From Lachnospiraceae bacterium (lineage in GTDB: Bacteria > Bacillota > Clostridia > Lachnospirales > Lachnospiraceae), in assembly GCA_900769175.1 (NCBI GenBank), contig CAAGFP010000168.1:1-5504 (forward strand): 5,504 bases of DNA, in the 5' to 3' direction. The position numbers and the translations under genes were made by a program. Below, piece by piece: positions 1 to 5,504 of this stretch (position 1 is the stretch's first letter; every line of letters begins with the position of its first letter). A model generated the notes under the pieces. That model was not told the DNA's origin. It saw only the letters and a program-made list of their open reading frames with translations, and made no database searches.

Positions 1-770
1 ACATTGACCAGAATCTTACCGATACATTGGAAGCTTTGGAAAAAGAGAAAACAAATCTCTATCATTTATACAACCAATTAGGGGCATCAAACGCAAACGT
101 GAATCAGTTGGATGCCATTCTTCTTCAGATGGAATATATGGATGTATCGATGGAACGCGCTAAAATCCAGAATCAATATGACAGACAAGCAATTCTATCT
201 GAAATAGAACAATTCAAAAAAAACCACGATTATTCTATTTATTCCAATATTGACGGCAGTGTTGACGTCTTATCCGTAGAGGAAGGCCAAAGTTATGCGA
301 AAGGAAATATCGTTGCGGTCGTAAGCGATCTTAAGTCTTATATGATTAATACCGGAGTAAGCGAAAACTTTCATTTTGGGGATCGGGTCAAAGTAACATT
401 TTTTGATAATTCCACTCAGCAGGAAATCGTATTAAACGGAACTGTTGTCATAACAGATGACTGTATTCCGGGTTATTATTATCATAATTATTTCATGTCA
501 TATGATTATATCAAATTAGACCATCCGGAAGAACTTTTTGATTCTGGTCGATTCTATATGATTAAAAAGGTAGAAGGCGTCGTGAAAACATATGATAATT
601 CATTACGCGTCAGCAAAGACATGGTTTATGAAGATGAATTTGGAACTTATATATACATATCAAAGGATGGAATAAGAGAAAAAACTTATGTGACTCTTTC
701 TCCGTTTATTCAAAACTATGCATATGTATTAGACGGAATCGATGAAAATTGTACTGTAATTACACATTAA
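1..770 (+). CDS. Membrane fusion (adaptor) protein of an ABC exporter, HlyD/MacA-like, 5'-truncated by window edge
   Basis: The frame is open from base 3 to the TAA at 768-770 with no stop before the left edge, so the true start, and with it any N-terminal membrane anchor, lies outside; a TTG at 27 is in frame but sits inside the helical region and is unlikely to be the start. Of 255 visible residues (counted from base 3), about 1-75 are charged, heptad-like helix with a possible turn near 27-35 (GASNANVNQ), as in the alpha-hairpin of adaptor proteins. Residues about 79-118 (YSNIDGSV...EEGQSYAKGNIVAVVSD) read as the second half of a lipoyl-like barrel-sandwich domain. Residues about 119-195 look like the beta-barrel (GDRVKVTF), and 196-255 like the membrane-proximal domain (RVSKDMVYEDEFGTYIYI...DGIDENCTVI). 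Such adaptors couple a MacB-type permease to extracytoplasmic steps of export. The permease gene follows after 21 bases. Family call is good; substrate is unknown. Confidence 0.85.
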   Translation, partial: IDQNLTDTLEALEKEKTNLYHLYNQLGASNANVNQLDAILLQMEYMDVSMERAKIQNQYDRQAILSEIEQFKKNHDYSIYSNIDGSVDVLSVEEGQSYAKGNIVAVVSDLKSYMINTGVSENFHFGDRVKVTFFDNSTQQEIVLNGTVVITDDCIPGYYYHNYFMSYDYIKLDHPEELFDSGRFYMIKKVEGVVKTYDNSLRVSKDMVYEDEFGTYIYISKDGIREKTYVTLSPFIQNYAYVLDGIDENCTVITH

Positions 771-781
771 TTCTTAACACC

Positions 782-786
782 GGGGA
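782..786 (+). promoter_or_regulatory. Weak ribosome binding site of the permease gene
   Basis: GGGGA lies five bases before the ATG at 792 and is the only purine-rich element in the 21-base gap after the adaptor gene. It is a poorer match to the anti-Shine-Dalgarno than the sites before the two ATPase genes, so translation may partly rely on coupling to the gene upstream. Confidence 0.5.
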
Positions 787-791
787 CTGCT

Positions 792-3632
792 ATGATTAAA
801 TTTATTTTCGAGAAGTTAATACAGAAAAAATGGATGGTTTTGAGTTTGCTTGCCGGCACTGTTTTATTTATTTCTGTTATTCTTTTAAATCCGTTGTACA
901 TTAATGGTGCACTTCAAAAGATGATTCAACAGAGAATGGAAATTCAGGAAATTGAGACCCTAAATCCTCCCATGTTGTCTGTTTATGATGCTAAAATGGA
1001 CAATTATGACCGTAATTTCAACGAATTATGTCGGGAATTAAAAGATGAAGTCGGCGCTTATTTTGATGCAATACCGGTTCCTGTTTCCAATGAAGTATGG
1101 GCTTATAAATCCGCTTTATTAAATGTTTTTTCGAATTATAAACCTGCCGAACAGACACTTCTCGTTGATTTTCGTTATTATTCTGATTTATTCAATCATG
1201 TTACAATCATAAACGGTACGGAACCGAAAGAATATGAAGCAGGAGATGCTTATGTGGAAGCAGCCGTTTCACAAAGTACGATGCAAAAGAATTCCTTTGT
1301 TTTAGGGGAAGAGTTATCTCTTAATATTATTAAAGATGAAAACGGACAAATGATTCCGATTAAAATAGTCGGAGTGTTTGAAAAAGAAGAGGGAAATTCT
1401 TATTTTATCGAAACAGACTTATATCAATTCAGTTGTTTTATAAAAGAAAACGGATTCAATCAGGTGATCGGACCGAGTATATCCAATTCCAAAACATATT
1501 ATCCGATTACTTTATATGCTTACCGCATCTATGATTATAATAAAGTAAAAATAAATCTGGTCCATGATATCATTGAAATTTGTAACGAAAACGATAACGA
1601 ATATCTGTTTTATAATTTCAAAGATATATTGGAAAAATATCAAAAGGATTCTGTTAAGATTAAAACCACTATGATGATTCTTCAGATTCCTACAATTGCC
1701 TTGCTTGCTCTGTTTATTTATATGGTTGCATCCAAAATGATTTCGATGGAAGAAAACGAAATATCCATGTTGAAAAGCCGTGGTGTATCCGGAATGAAAA
1801 TTTTCAACGTTTATTTATTTCAATCCGTAATCATTACATTGTTTTCAGCAATTATCTCTATTCCTTTAGGAATCCTGTTAGCCAAAATACTGGGGCAGGC
1901 GAATTCATTTATGGAATTCGTCAGTCGCAAATCCATACCTGTAGTTTTTCGCCCCTCCATGCTTATTTATCTGTTCATTGCAGTATTTTTCTGTATTTTG
2001 GTAATGACGATTCCTGTGATTTCGAAATGCAGGGCAACCATTGTAGAATCAAAACGAAATAAGAGCAAAAATAGAAATCCGTTTTGGAAGAAATTTTATC
2101 TTGACATTATCGGTCTGGCGATTTCAGGGTATCTTTATTATAATTATTATTCAAAACTGGATGTCATGAAAGAAAATATTCAAAACGGACAGTCCGTAGA
2201 TCCGTTATTATTTCTGGCTTCCTCGTTTTTTATATTAAGCGCTGCATTATTATTCTTACGCATCATACCGCTTATAACTGTTTTAATCTATAAAATCGGT
2301 TATAAAAAATGGAGTATTGCTGCATATACCGCATTTTTACAAAACATCAGAAACCGGAATAAGCAGGCATTTGTAACGTTGTTTCTAATCGTAACGGTTG
2401 CACTCGGTATTTTTAATGCAAATACTGCAAGAACAATAAATGCAAATGAAGAATTGAATGTGTATTACCAGACGGGTGCTGATATCGTATTAAAAGAAAA
2501 ATTTAAAAGTAATTATCTGGCAATAAAAAGACAAATTTCATTAAACGGAGACAAATATCAAGCGGACGATCTCTTTTATATCGAACCGGAAAACTATAAA
2601 TATAATCAAATTGAAGAGTATATTGAAAAACAGACAAAAGTATATCGTGAAGACAATGTATCTGTGATTGCGGGGGGAAATACAATCGATAACGGCCGGT
2701 TAACTCTTATGGGAATTAATACCAAAGAATTCGGAGAAATCGCTTATATGCCGGACGGAATCACGCCTCATCACTGGTATAACGAATTAAATGCAATGGC
2801 ATTAAATCCGAACGGAGTAATTATTTCCCAAAATTTAGCGAATAAAATCGGGCTTCAGATTGGAGACAACATTACCTATAATCATATGGATGTTTTTAAT
2901 CGTAAAACCGGTACACAAAGTGCAGAAATAGTAGGTATTATGGAATATTTCCCCGGATTTGTCAATTCTAAAACATATGAAAACGCCGATGGTACATTTT
3001 CCAATGAAGATCATTATTTAGTGGTTGCAAATTTTGATGTCATGACAACACGGCTTGGAAGCATGCCTTATGAAAGATGGATAAAGAATAAAAATAGCAA
3101 TTCGTATATTTATGAATTTTCAGAAGAAAACAGAATCCAATATGACTCCTTTGCTGACGCAAAAAATACAATGATAAAAATCAAAAATGACCCCATGTTT
3201 CAGGAAACGAACGGATTTTTAACAATCGGTTTTCTGGTATCACTTATGATTTGTGCAGTCGGTTTTCTGATTTTCCAAATAATGGGAATGAAGGAAAGAG
3301 AATTAAATTTCGGTGTATATCGTGCTATGGGTCTGAGTCTGAAAGAAGTGAATAAAATGCTTATGTTAGAGCAGCTGATGTCTTCATTACCGGCGATTCT
3401 ATCCGGAATGCTGATTGGAATCATTGCAACGAAATTATACATACCATTCATTGTAATCGCATATCAGTCGGATATCTATAAAACCTTGCCAACCGAATTG
3501 ATTGTTAATGCAAAAGATATGATTCAGCTTAGTATTTGTTTATTACTGGTATTTATCTGTTGTATGTTCATTATAATTCGAAATGTAAAACAGCTAAAGA
3601 TTGCACAGGCATTAAAACTTGGGGAGGAATAA
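792..3632 (+). CDS. FtsX/MacB-like ABC transporter permease with two FtsX halves (946 aa)
   Basis: Predicted polytopic permease of an exporter-type (type VII) ABC system. By eye there are ten membrane segments: TM1 about 14-36; a first extracytoplasmic domain about 37-290; TM2 about 293-315, TM3 340-368, TM4 388-412; a basic cytoplasmic linker 411-435; TM5 436-453, TM6 471-500, TM7 525-545; a second extracytoplasmic domain about 547-805; TM8 808-832, TM9 862-886, TM10 910-930; and a short cytoplasmic tail. Both halves show FtsX features: a cytoplasmic ENEISMLKSRGVS at 321-333 and RELNFGVYRAMGLS at 836-849. Both extracytoplasmic domains carry a MacB-type signature: SFVLGEELSLN...IKIVGVFE (168-197) and LANKIGLQIGDNITY...AEIVGIMEYFPGF (682-723). 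Classic MacB-like permeases have four segments and dimerise; this one holds two halves in one chain. Start: ATG 792, followed directly by a basic, then hydrophobic, N terminus. The stop is two bases before the next gene. Substrate cannot be read from the sequence. Confidence 0.93.
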   Translation: MIKFIFEKLIQKKWMVLSLLAGTVLFISVILLNPLYINGALQKMIQQRMEIQEIETLNPPMLSVYDAKMDNYDRNFNELCRELKDEVGAYFDAIPVPVSNEVWAYKSALLNVFSNYKPAEQTLLVDFRYYSDLFNHVTIINGTEPKEYEAGDAYVEAAVSQSTMQKNSFVLGEELSLNIIKDENGQMIPIKIVGVFEKEEGNSYFIETDLYQFSCFIKENGFNQVIGPSISNSKTYYPITLYAYRIYDYNKVKINLVHDIIEICNENDNEYLFYNFKDILEKYQKDSVKIKTTMMILQIPTIALLALFIYMVASKMISMEENEISMLKSRGVSGMKIFNVYLFQSVIITLFSAIISIPLGILLAKILGQANSFMEFVSRKSIPVVFRPSMLIYLFIAVFFCILVMTIPVISKCRATIVESKRNKSKNRNPFWKKFYLDIIGLAISGYLYYNYYSKLDVMKENIQNGQSVDPLLFLASSFFILSAALLFLRIIPLITVLIYKIGYKKWSIAAYTAFLQNIRNRNKQAFVTLFLIVTVALGIFNANTARTINANEELNVYYQTGADIVLKEKFKSNYLAIKRQISLNGDKYQADDLFYIEPENYKYNQIEEYIEKQTKVYREDNVSVIAGGNTIDNGRLTLMGINTKEFGEIAYMPDGITPHHWYNELNAMALNPNGVIISQNLANKIGLQIGDNITYNHMDVFNRKTGTQSAEIVGIMEYFPGFVNSKTYENADGTFSNEDHYLVVANFDVMTTRLGSMPYERWIKNKNSNSYIYEFSEENRIQYDSFADAKNTMIKIKNDPMFQETNGFLTIGFLVSLMICAVGFLIFQIMGMKERELNFGVYRAMGLSLKEVNKMLMLEQLMSSLPAILSGMLIGIIATKLYIPFIVIAYQSDIYKTLPTELIVNAKDMIQLSICLLLVFICCMFIIIRNVKQLKIAQALKLGEE
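3621..3627 (+). promoter_or_regulatory. Strong ribosome binding site of the first ATPase gene
   Basis: GGGGAGG sits within the last codons of the permease gene, seven bases before the ATG at 3635. It fixes that ATG as the start, against a longer open frame reaching back to 3536 inside the permease gene. Confidence 0.85.
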
Positions 3633-3634
3633 AC

Positions 3635-4327
3635 ATGAGTGATTATATCATGAAAGCTCAGGATATTGTAAAAATCTATCCTTCTAAATCCGGAGAAGAT
3701 TTCTATGCCCTCAATCATGTTGATATTGAAATCAAACCACGAACTCTGACAATATTAAGAGGACGTTCCGGCTCCGGCAAGACAACGTTACTTAATATTT
3801 TAAGTGCTCTTGATCAGCCAAGTTCCGGTCATGTGTTCTATGAAAATGTAGAAATAACCGGAAGAAGCGAAACAATCAGAGAAGAGTTCCGCAGAACCAC
3901 AATCGGATATGTATTTCAGGCAGTTGCATTAATTCCTGTCATGAATGCCTATGAGAATGTCGAATTTGCGTTACGTTTAGCCGGTCAGAAAGCACCCTAT
4001 GAAGAAAGAGTAAAAGAATGCCTTCGTAAAGTTGGTCTGATGGACCGAATGTATCATATGCCCTCTGAGTTATCAGGCGGAGAGCAGCAGAGAGTAGCAA
4101 TTGCAAGAGCTCTGGTGCATCATCCGAAAATTATTTTTGCAGATGAGCCGACTGCTGAATTGGATACTCAAACTGCATTACAGGTGGTGAAAGTATTTAA
4201 AGAAATAATCGAAAAAGAAAATATATCTATTATTATGACAACACATGATTCCGGTTTGTTTGAAATCGGAGATTACTGTTATGAAATGGAGGATGGTCAG
4301 ATTGTCGGAAAATATGATACAATGTGA
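3635..4327 (+). CDS. ABC transporter ATP-binding protein, MacB/LolD-type (230 aa)
   Basis: Cytoplasmic nucleotide-binding subunit that should power the permease encoded just upstream. All core motifs are visible: Walker A GRSGSGKTT at 43-51, Q-loop glutamine at Q95 (GYVFQA), ABC signature LSGGEQQR at 146-153, Walker B IIFADEP at 166-172 with the catalytic glutamate E171, D-loop AELD at 174-177, and H-loop histidine H204 (MTTHD). The length of 230 residues is normal for ATPases of LolCDE/MacB-type exporters, and there is no extra domain. The start is the ATG seven bases after a GGGGAGG site. The gene begins two bases after the permease stop and overlaps the next ATPase gene by 26 bases, so it is surely co-transcribed and probably translationally coupled. 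As all catalytic residues are present it looks active. It most likely pairs with the second, longer ATPase on the two permease halves, which is inference from gene order. Confidence 0.95.
   Translation: MSDYIMKAQDIVKIYPSKSGEDFYALNHVDIEIKPRTLTILRGRSGSGKTTLLNILSALDQPSSGHVFYENVEITGRSETIREEFRRTTIGYVFQAVALIPVMNAYENVEFALRLAGQKAPYEERVKECLRKVGLMDRMYHMPSELSGGEQQRVAIARALVHHPKIIFADEPTAELDTQTALQVVKVFKEIIEKENISIIMTTHDSGLFEIGDYCYEMEDGQIVGKYDTM
4288..4292 (+). promoter_or_regulatory. Ribosome binding site that selects a TTG start for the second ATPase
   Basis: GGAGG inside the end of the first ATPase gene lies nine bases before TTG 4302, a good spacing, but 21 bases before ATG 4314, which is too far. ATG 4293 touches the site with no spacer. 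The site therefore favours TTG 4302. Confidence 0.6.
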
Positions 4328-5249
4328 AAACCTTGTAAAAATATATAAAACAAAAGACTTGGAAGTAATGGCTTTACAAGGTCTGGATTTAACGGTGAAA
4401 CGCGGCGAACTGATGGCAGTAATCGGTAATTCCGGAAGCGGTAAATCAACTTTTTTGAATATGGTAGGAGGTCTTGATAAACCCTCAGCTGGACGGTTGT
4501 TTGTAGATGATTTGGATCTTTTTAACATGAAAGAAAAAGAGTTGACGCAATACAAACAAACTACAGTAGGCTTTGTATGGCAGAATAATGCAAGAAATCT
4601 TTTCCCATATTTAACAGCAATTCAGAATATTGAGCTTCCAATGGGCTTTCTGAAAGGCAAGGTTCTTCAAAAGAAAATTCAAAAAGATTCCGAATTGGGA
4701 ATCTGGAAAAACAGTACTTATGATAATCATCACGAATTTGCGAAAGAACTTTTAGATCTGGTTGGATTGTCCAATAAGGCAAATTCTAAATTAAATGAGA
4801 TGTCAGGAGGAGAACAGCAAAGAATTGCAATTGCAATTGCACTGGCAAATAAACCCAGACTGTTGCTTGCGGATGAGCCGACAGGCGCTGTTGATACCAA
4901 AACTTCAGCATATATTCTCGATTTATTCCGAAAATTAAATGAAGAAAAAGGAATTACCGTAACGATTGTTACGCATGACAGAAATCTGGCGAAAATGGTT
5001 AACCGTGTTGTTCGTATCAGTGATGGCAAAGTAGGAACGGAAGAAATCATGAAGGGTGCCTATAAAAAATCTCTAGATTCGATTTCTGATTTGGAATTAT
5101 CGCAGTCTCATGAAAGTTTTGCAATTTTAGATCGTGCACGTCGTGTTCAATTAAAAAAGGAAGATTTAGAAGCAATTGGAATTACGGATAATCGTGTCAA
5201 AATATATGTGGATGACGGCAAAATAATCATTGAAGCGCCCAGGGTTTAA
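4302..5249 (+). CDS. ABC transporter ATP-binding protein with C-terminal AbrB/SpoVT-like extension (315 aa)
   Basis: Second nucleotide-binding subunit of the exporter. Numbering from TTG 4302: Walker A GNSGSGKST at 42-50, Q-loop Q94 (FVWQN), signature MSGGEQQR at 167-174, Walker B LLLADEP at 187-193 with E192, D-loop GAVD at 195-198, H-loop H225 (TIVTHD). The Q-loop to signature distance is 73 residues against 51 in its neighbour, so there is an insertion of about 22 residues (around 117-145) in the helical subdomain. The ATPase core ends near 245. The remaining 70 residues include 271-312, which resemble a swapped-hairpin AbrB/SpoVT/MazE domain (AILDRARRVQL...EAIGITDNRVKIYVDDGKIIIEA). The TTG start is chosen because of a well-spaced GGAGG and because MSENMIQCENLVKIY then aligns without gaps to the N terminus of the first ATPase, MSDYIMKAQDIVKIY. 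ATG 4314 (311 residues) is the alternative. Last gene of the operon in this window. Confidence 0.93.
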   Translation: MSENMIQCENLVKIYKTKDLEVMALQGLDLTVKRGELMAVIGNSGSGKSTFLNMVGGLDKPSAGRLFVDDLDLFNMKEKELTQYKQTTVGFVWQNNARNLFPYLTAIQNIELPMGFLKGKVLQKKIQKDSELGIWKNSTYDNHHEFAKELLDLVGLSNKANSKLNEMSGGEQQRIAIAIALANKPRLLLADEPTGAVDTKTSAYILDLFRKLNEEKGITVTIVTHDRNLAKMVNRVVRISDGKVGTEEIMKGAYKKSLDSISDLELSQSHESFAILDRARRVQLKKEDLEAIGITDNRVKIYVDDGKIIIEAPRV

Positions 5250-5359
5250 TCATTATCAGAAATATAACAGAGAATGATTTCGTAAAAACAGTAGAGATTT
5301 CAGACATCTATCTATTCGCAAAAGCGTACTTTAACGCAGTCTTAATATGTAAAAGTTAA

Positions 5360-5407
5360 AGATTACTGTAAATCGGCCTTTTCGTTAACATCGATATACA
5401 GTAATCT
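5360..5407. repeat. Inverted repeat, 16-base arms with one mismatch, 16-base loop
   Basis: The left arm AGATTACTGTAAATCG (5360-5375) is complementary to CGATATACAGTAATCT (5392-5407) at 15 of 16 positions, with a perfect outer 11 bp. The loop is bases 5376-5391. It lies 110 bases after the last ATPase stop. No run of T follows on either strand, so it is not a standard intrinsic terminator. It could act as an operator, a structured 3' end, or a factor-dependent or bidirectional stop. The complementarity is certain; the function is open. Confidence 0.7.
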
Positions 5408-5426
5408 GAATTATTAAATCCTACGA

Positions 5427-5440
5427 ATTGATATATCAAT
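5427..5440. repeat. Perfect 14-bp palindrome at the edge of the octamer array
   Basis: ATTGATATATCAAT is identical to its own reverse complement. Its right part is the first copy of the ATATATCA array. The left half (TTGATATA) is not repeated on this strand inside the array, so the palindrome occurs once. Confidence 0.75.
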
Positions 5441-5504
5441 ATATCAATATATCAATATATCAATATATCAATATATCAATATATCAATATATCAATATAT
5501 CAAT
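5431..5504. repeat. Perfect 8-bp tandem repeat (ATATATCA), at least nine copies, continues past the window
   Basis: Nine exact copies of ATATATCA fill 5431-5502, followed by AT of a tenth; no base differs between copies. The array reaches the window edge, so its full length is unknown. The + strand has no stop codon in any frame of the array (it reads IYQYINIS cyclically), while the - strand has TGA in all frames. No start codon with a ribosome binding site leads into it, so I treat it as non-coding. Exact short tandem arrays change copy number easily by slippage. Confidence 0.95.

Noticed and set aside
3536..3634. N-terminal extension of the first ATPase into the permease gene
   Set aside because: The extra 33 residues lie wholly in the permease coding region, do not resemble an ATPase N terminus, and a strong GGGGAGG precedes ATG 3635.
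4178..4555. Reverse-strand open frame of 125 codons across the ATPase junction
   Set aside because: It is antisense to conserved Walker A and H-loop regions of both ATPases, and its translation resembles no family I recognise; a shadow of the real genes.
5248..5279. Possible terminator hairpin right after the last stop: AATCATT (5248-5254) and AATGATT (5273-5279)
   Set aside because: The stem is only 7 A/T-rich base pairs with an 18-base loop and no following T-run; too weak to call a terminator.
5324..5337. Small stem GCGT/ACGC around ACTTTA
   Set aside because: Four base pairs only, no T-run, expected by chance.
5385..5414. Promoter-like pair TTAACA (5385-5390) and AATTAT (5409-5414) with 18-base spacing
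   Set aside because: The -10 match is only four of six and such pairs are common by chance in A/T-rich DNA; no gene start downstream in the window supports it.
5428..5504. Open reading frame through the octamer array from TTG 5428, encoding repeated IYQYINIS
   Set aside because: The absence of stops follows from the repeat unit itself, no ribosome binding site precedes the TTG, and the frame has no non-repeat coding part in the window.

Overview
The window looks like low-GC (by eye about mid-thirties percent), probably clostridial or other Bacillota DNA. The basis is A/T-rich codon use, GGAGG-type ribosome binding sites, tightly packed genes on one strand, and a FtsX/MacB-type permease with two adjacent ATPases of a kind common in such bacteria. 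No marker gene is present, so the taxonomic call is inference.

Layout, all on the + strand: (1) bases 1-770, the 3' part of a membrane fusion (adaptor) protein gene whose 5' end lies outside the window; (2) 792-3632, a 946-residue permease with two FtsX-type halves and two large extracytoplasmic domains; (3) 3635-4327, an ABC ATPase of 230 residues; (4) 4302-5249, a second ABC ATPase of 315 residues, overlapping the first by 26 bases and carrying a C-terminal extension that resembles an AbrB/SpoVT/MazE-type small domain. Gaps of 21 and 2 bases and then an overlap point to one co-transcribed operon. Its promoter must lie upstream of the window.

Together the genes fit one MacAB-like (type VII) efflux or mechanotransmission ABC complex: adaptor, one double-length permease standing in for a homodimer, and two different ATPases that probably pair as a heterodimer. 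Nothing in the sequence identifies the substrate. Peptides, lipids, lipoproteins or drugs all remain possible.

After the operon (5250-5504) I see no gene. The stretch holds a 16-bp-arm inverted repeat without a T-tract (5360-5407) and a perfect 8-bp tandem repeat, ATATATCA, with at least nine copies, which begins inside a 14-bp palindrome and runs off the window. No tRNA, rRNA, CRISPR array or insertion sequence was seen. The transport system itself is of a recognisable kind. The points most worth a second look are the ATPase C-terminal domain, the TTG start of the second ATPase, and the octamer array.
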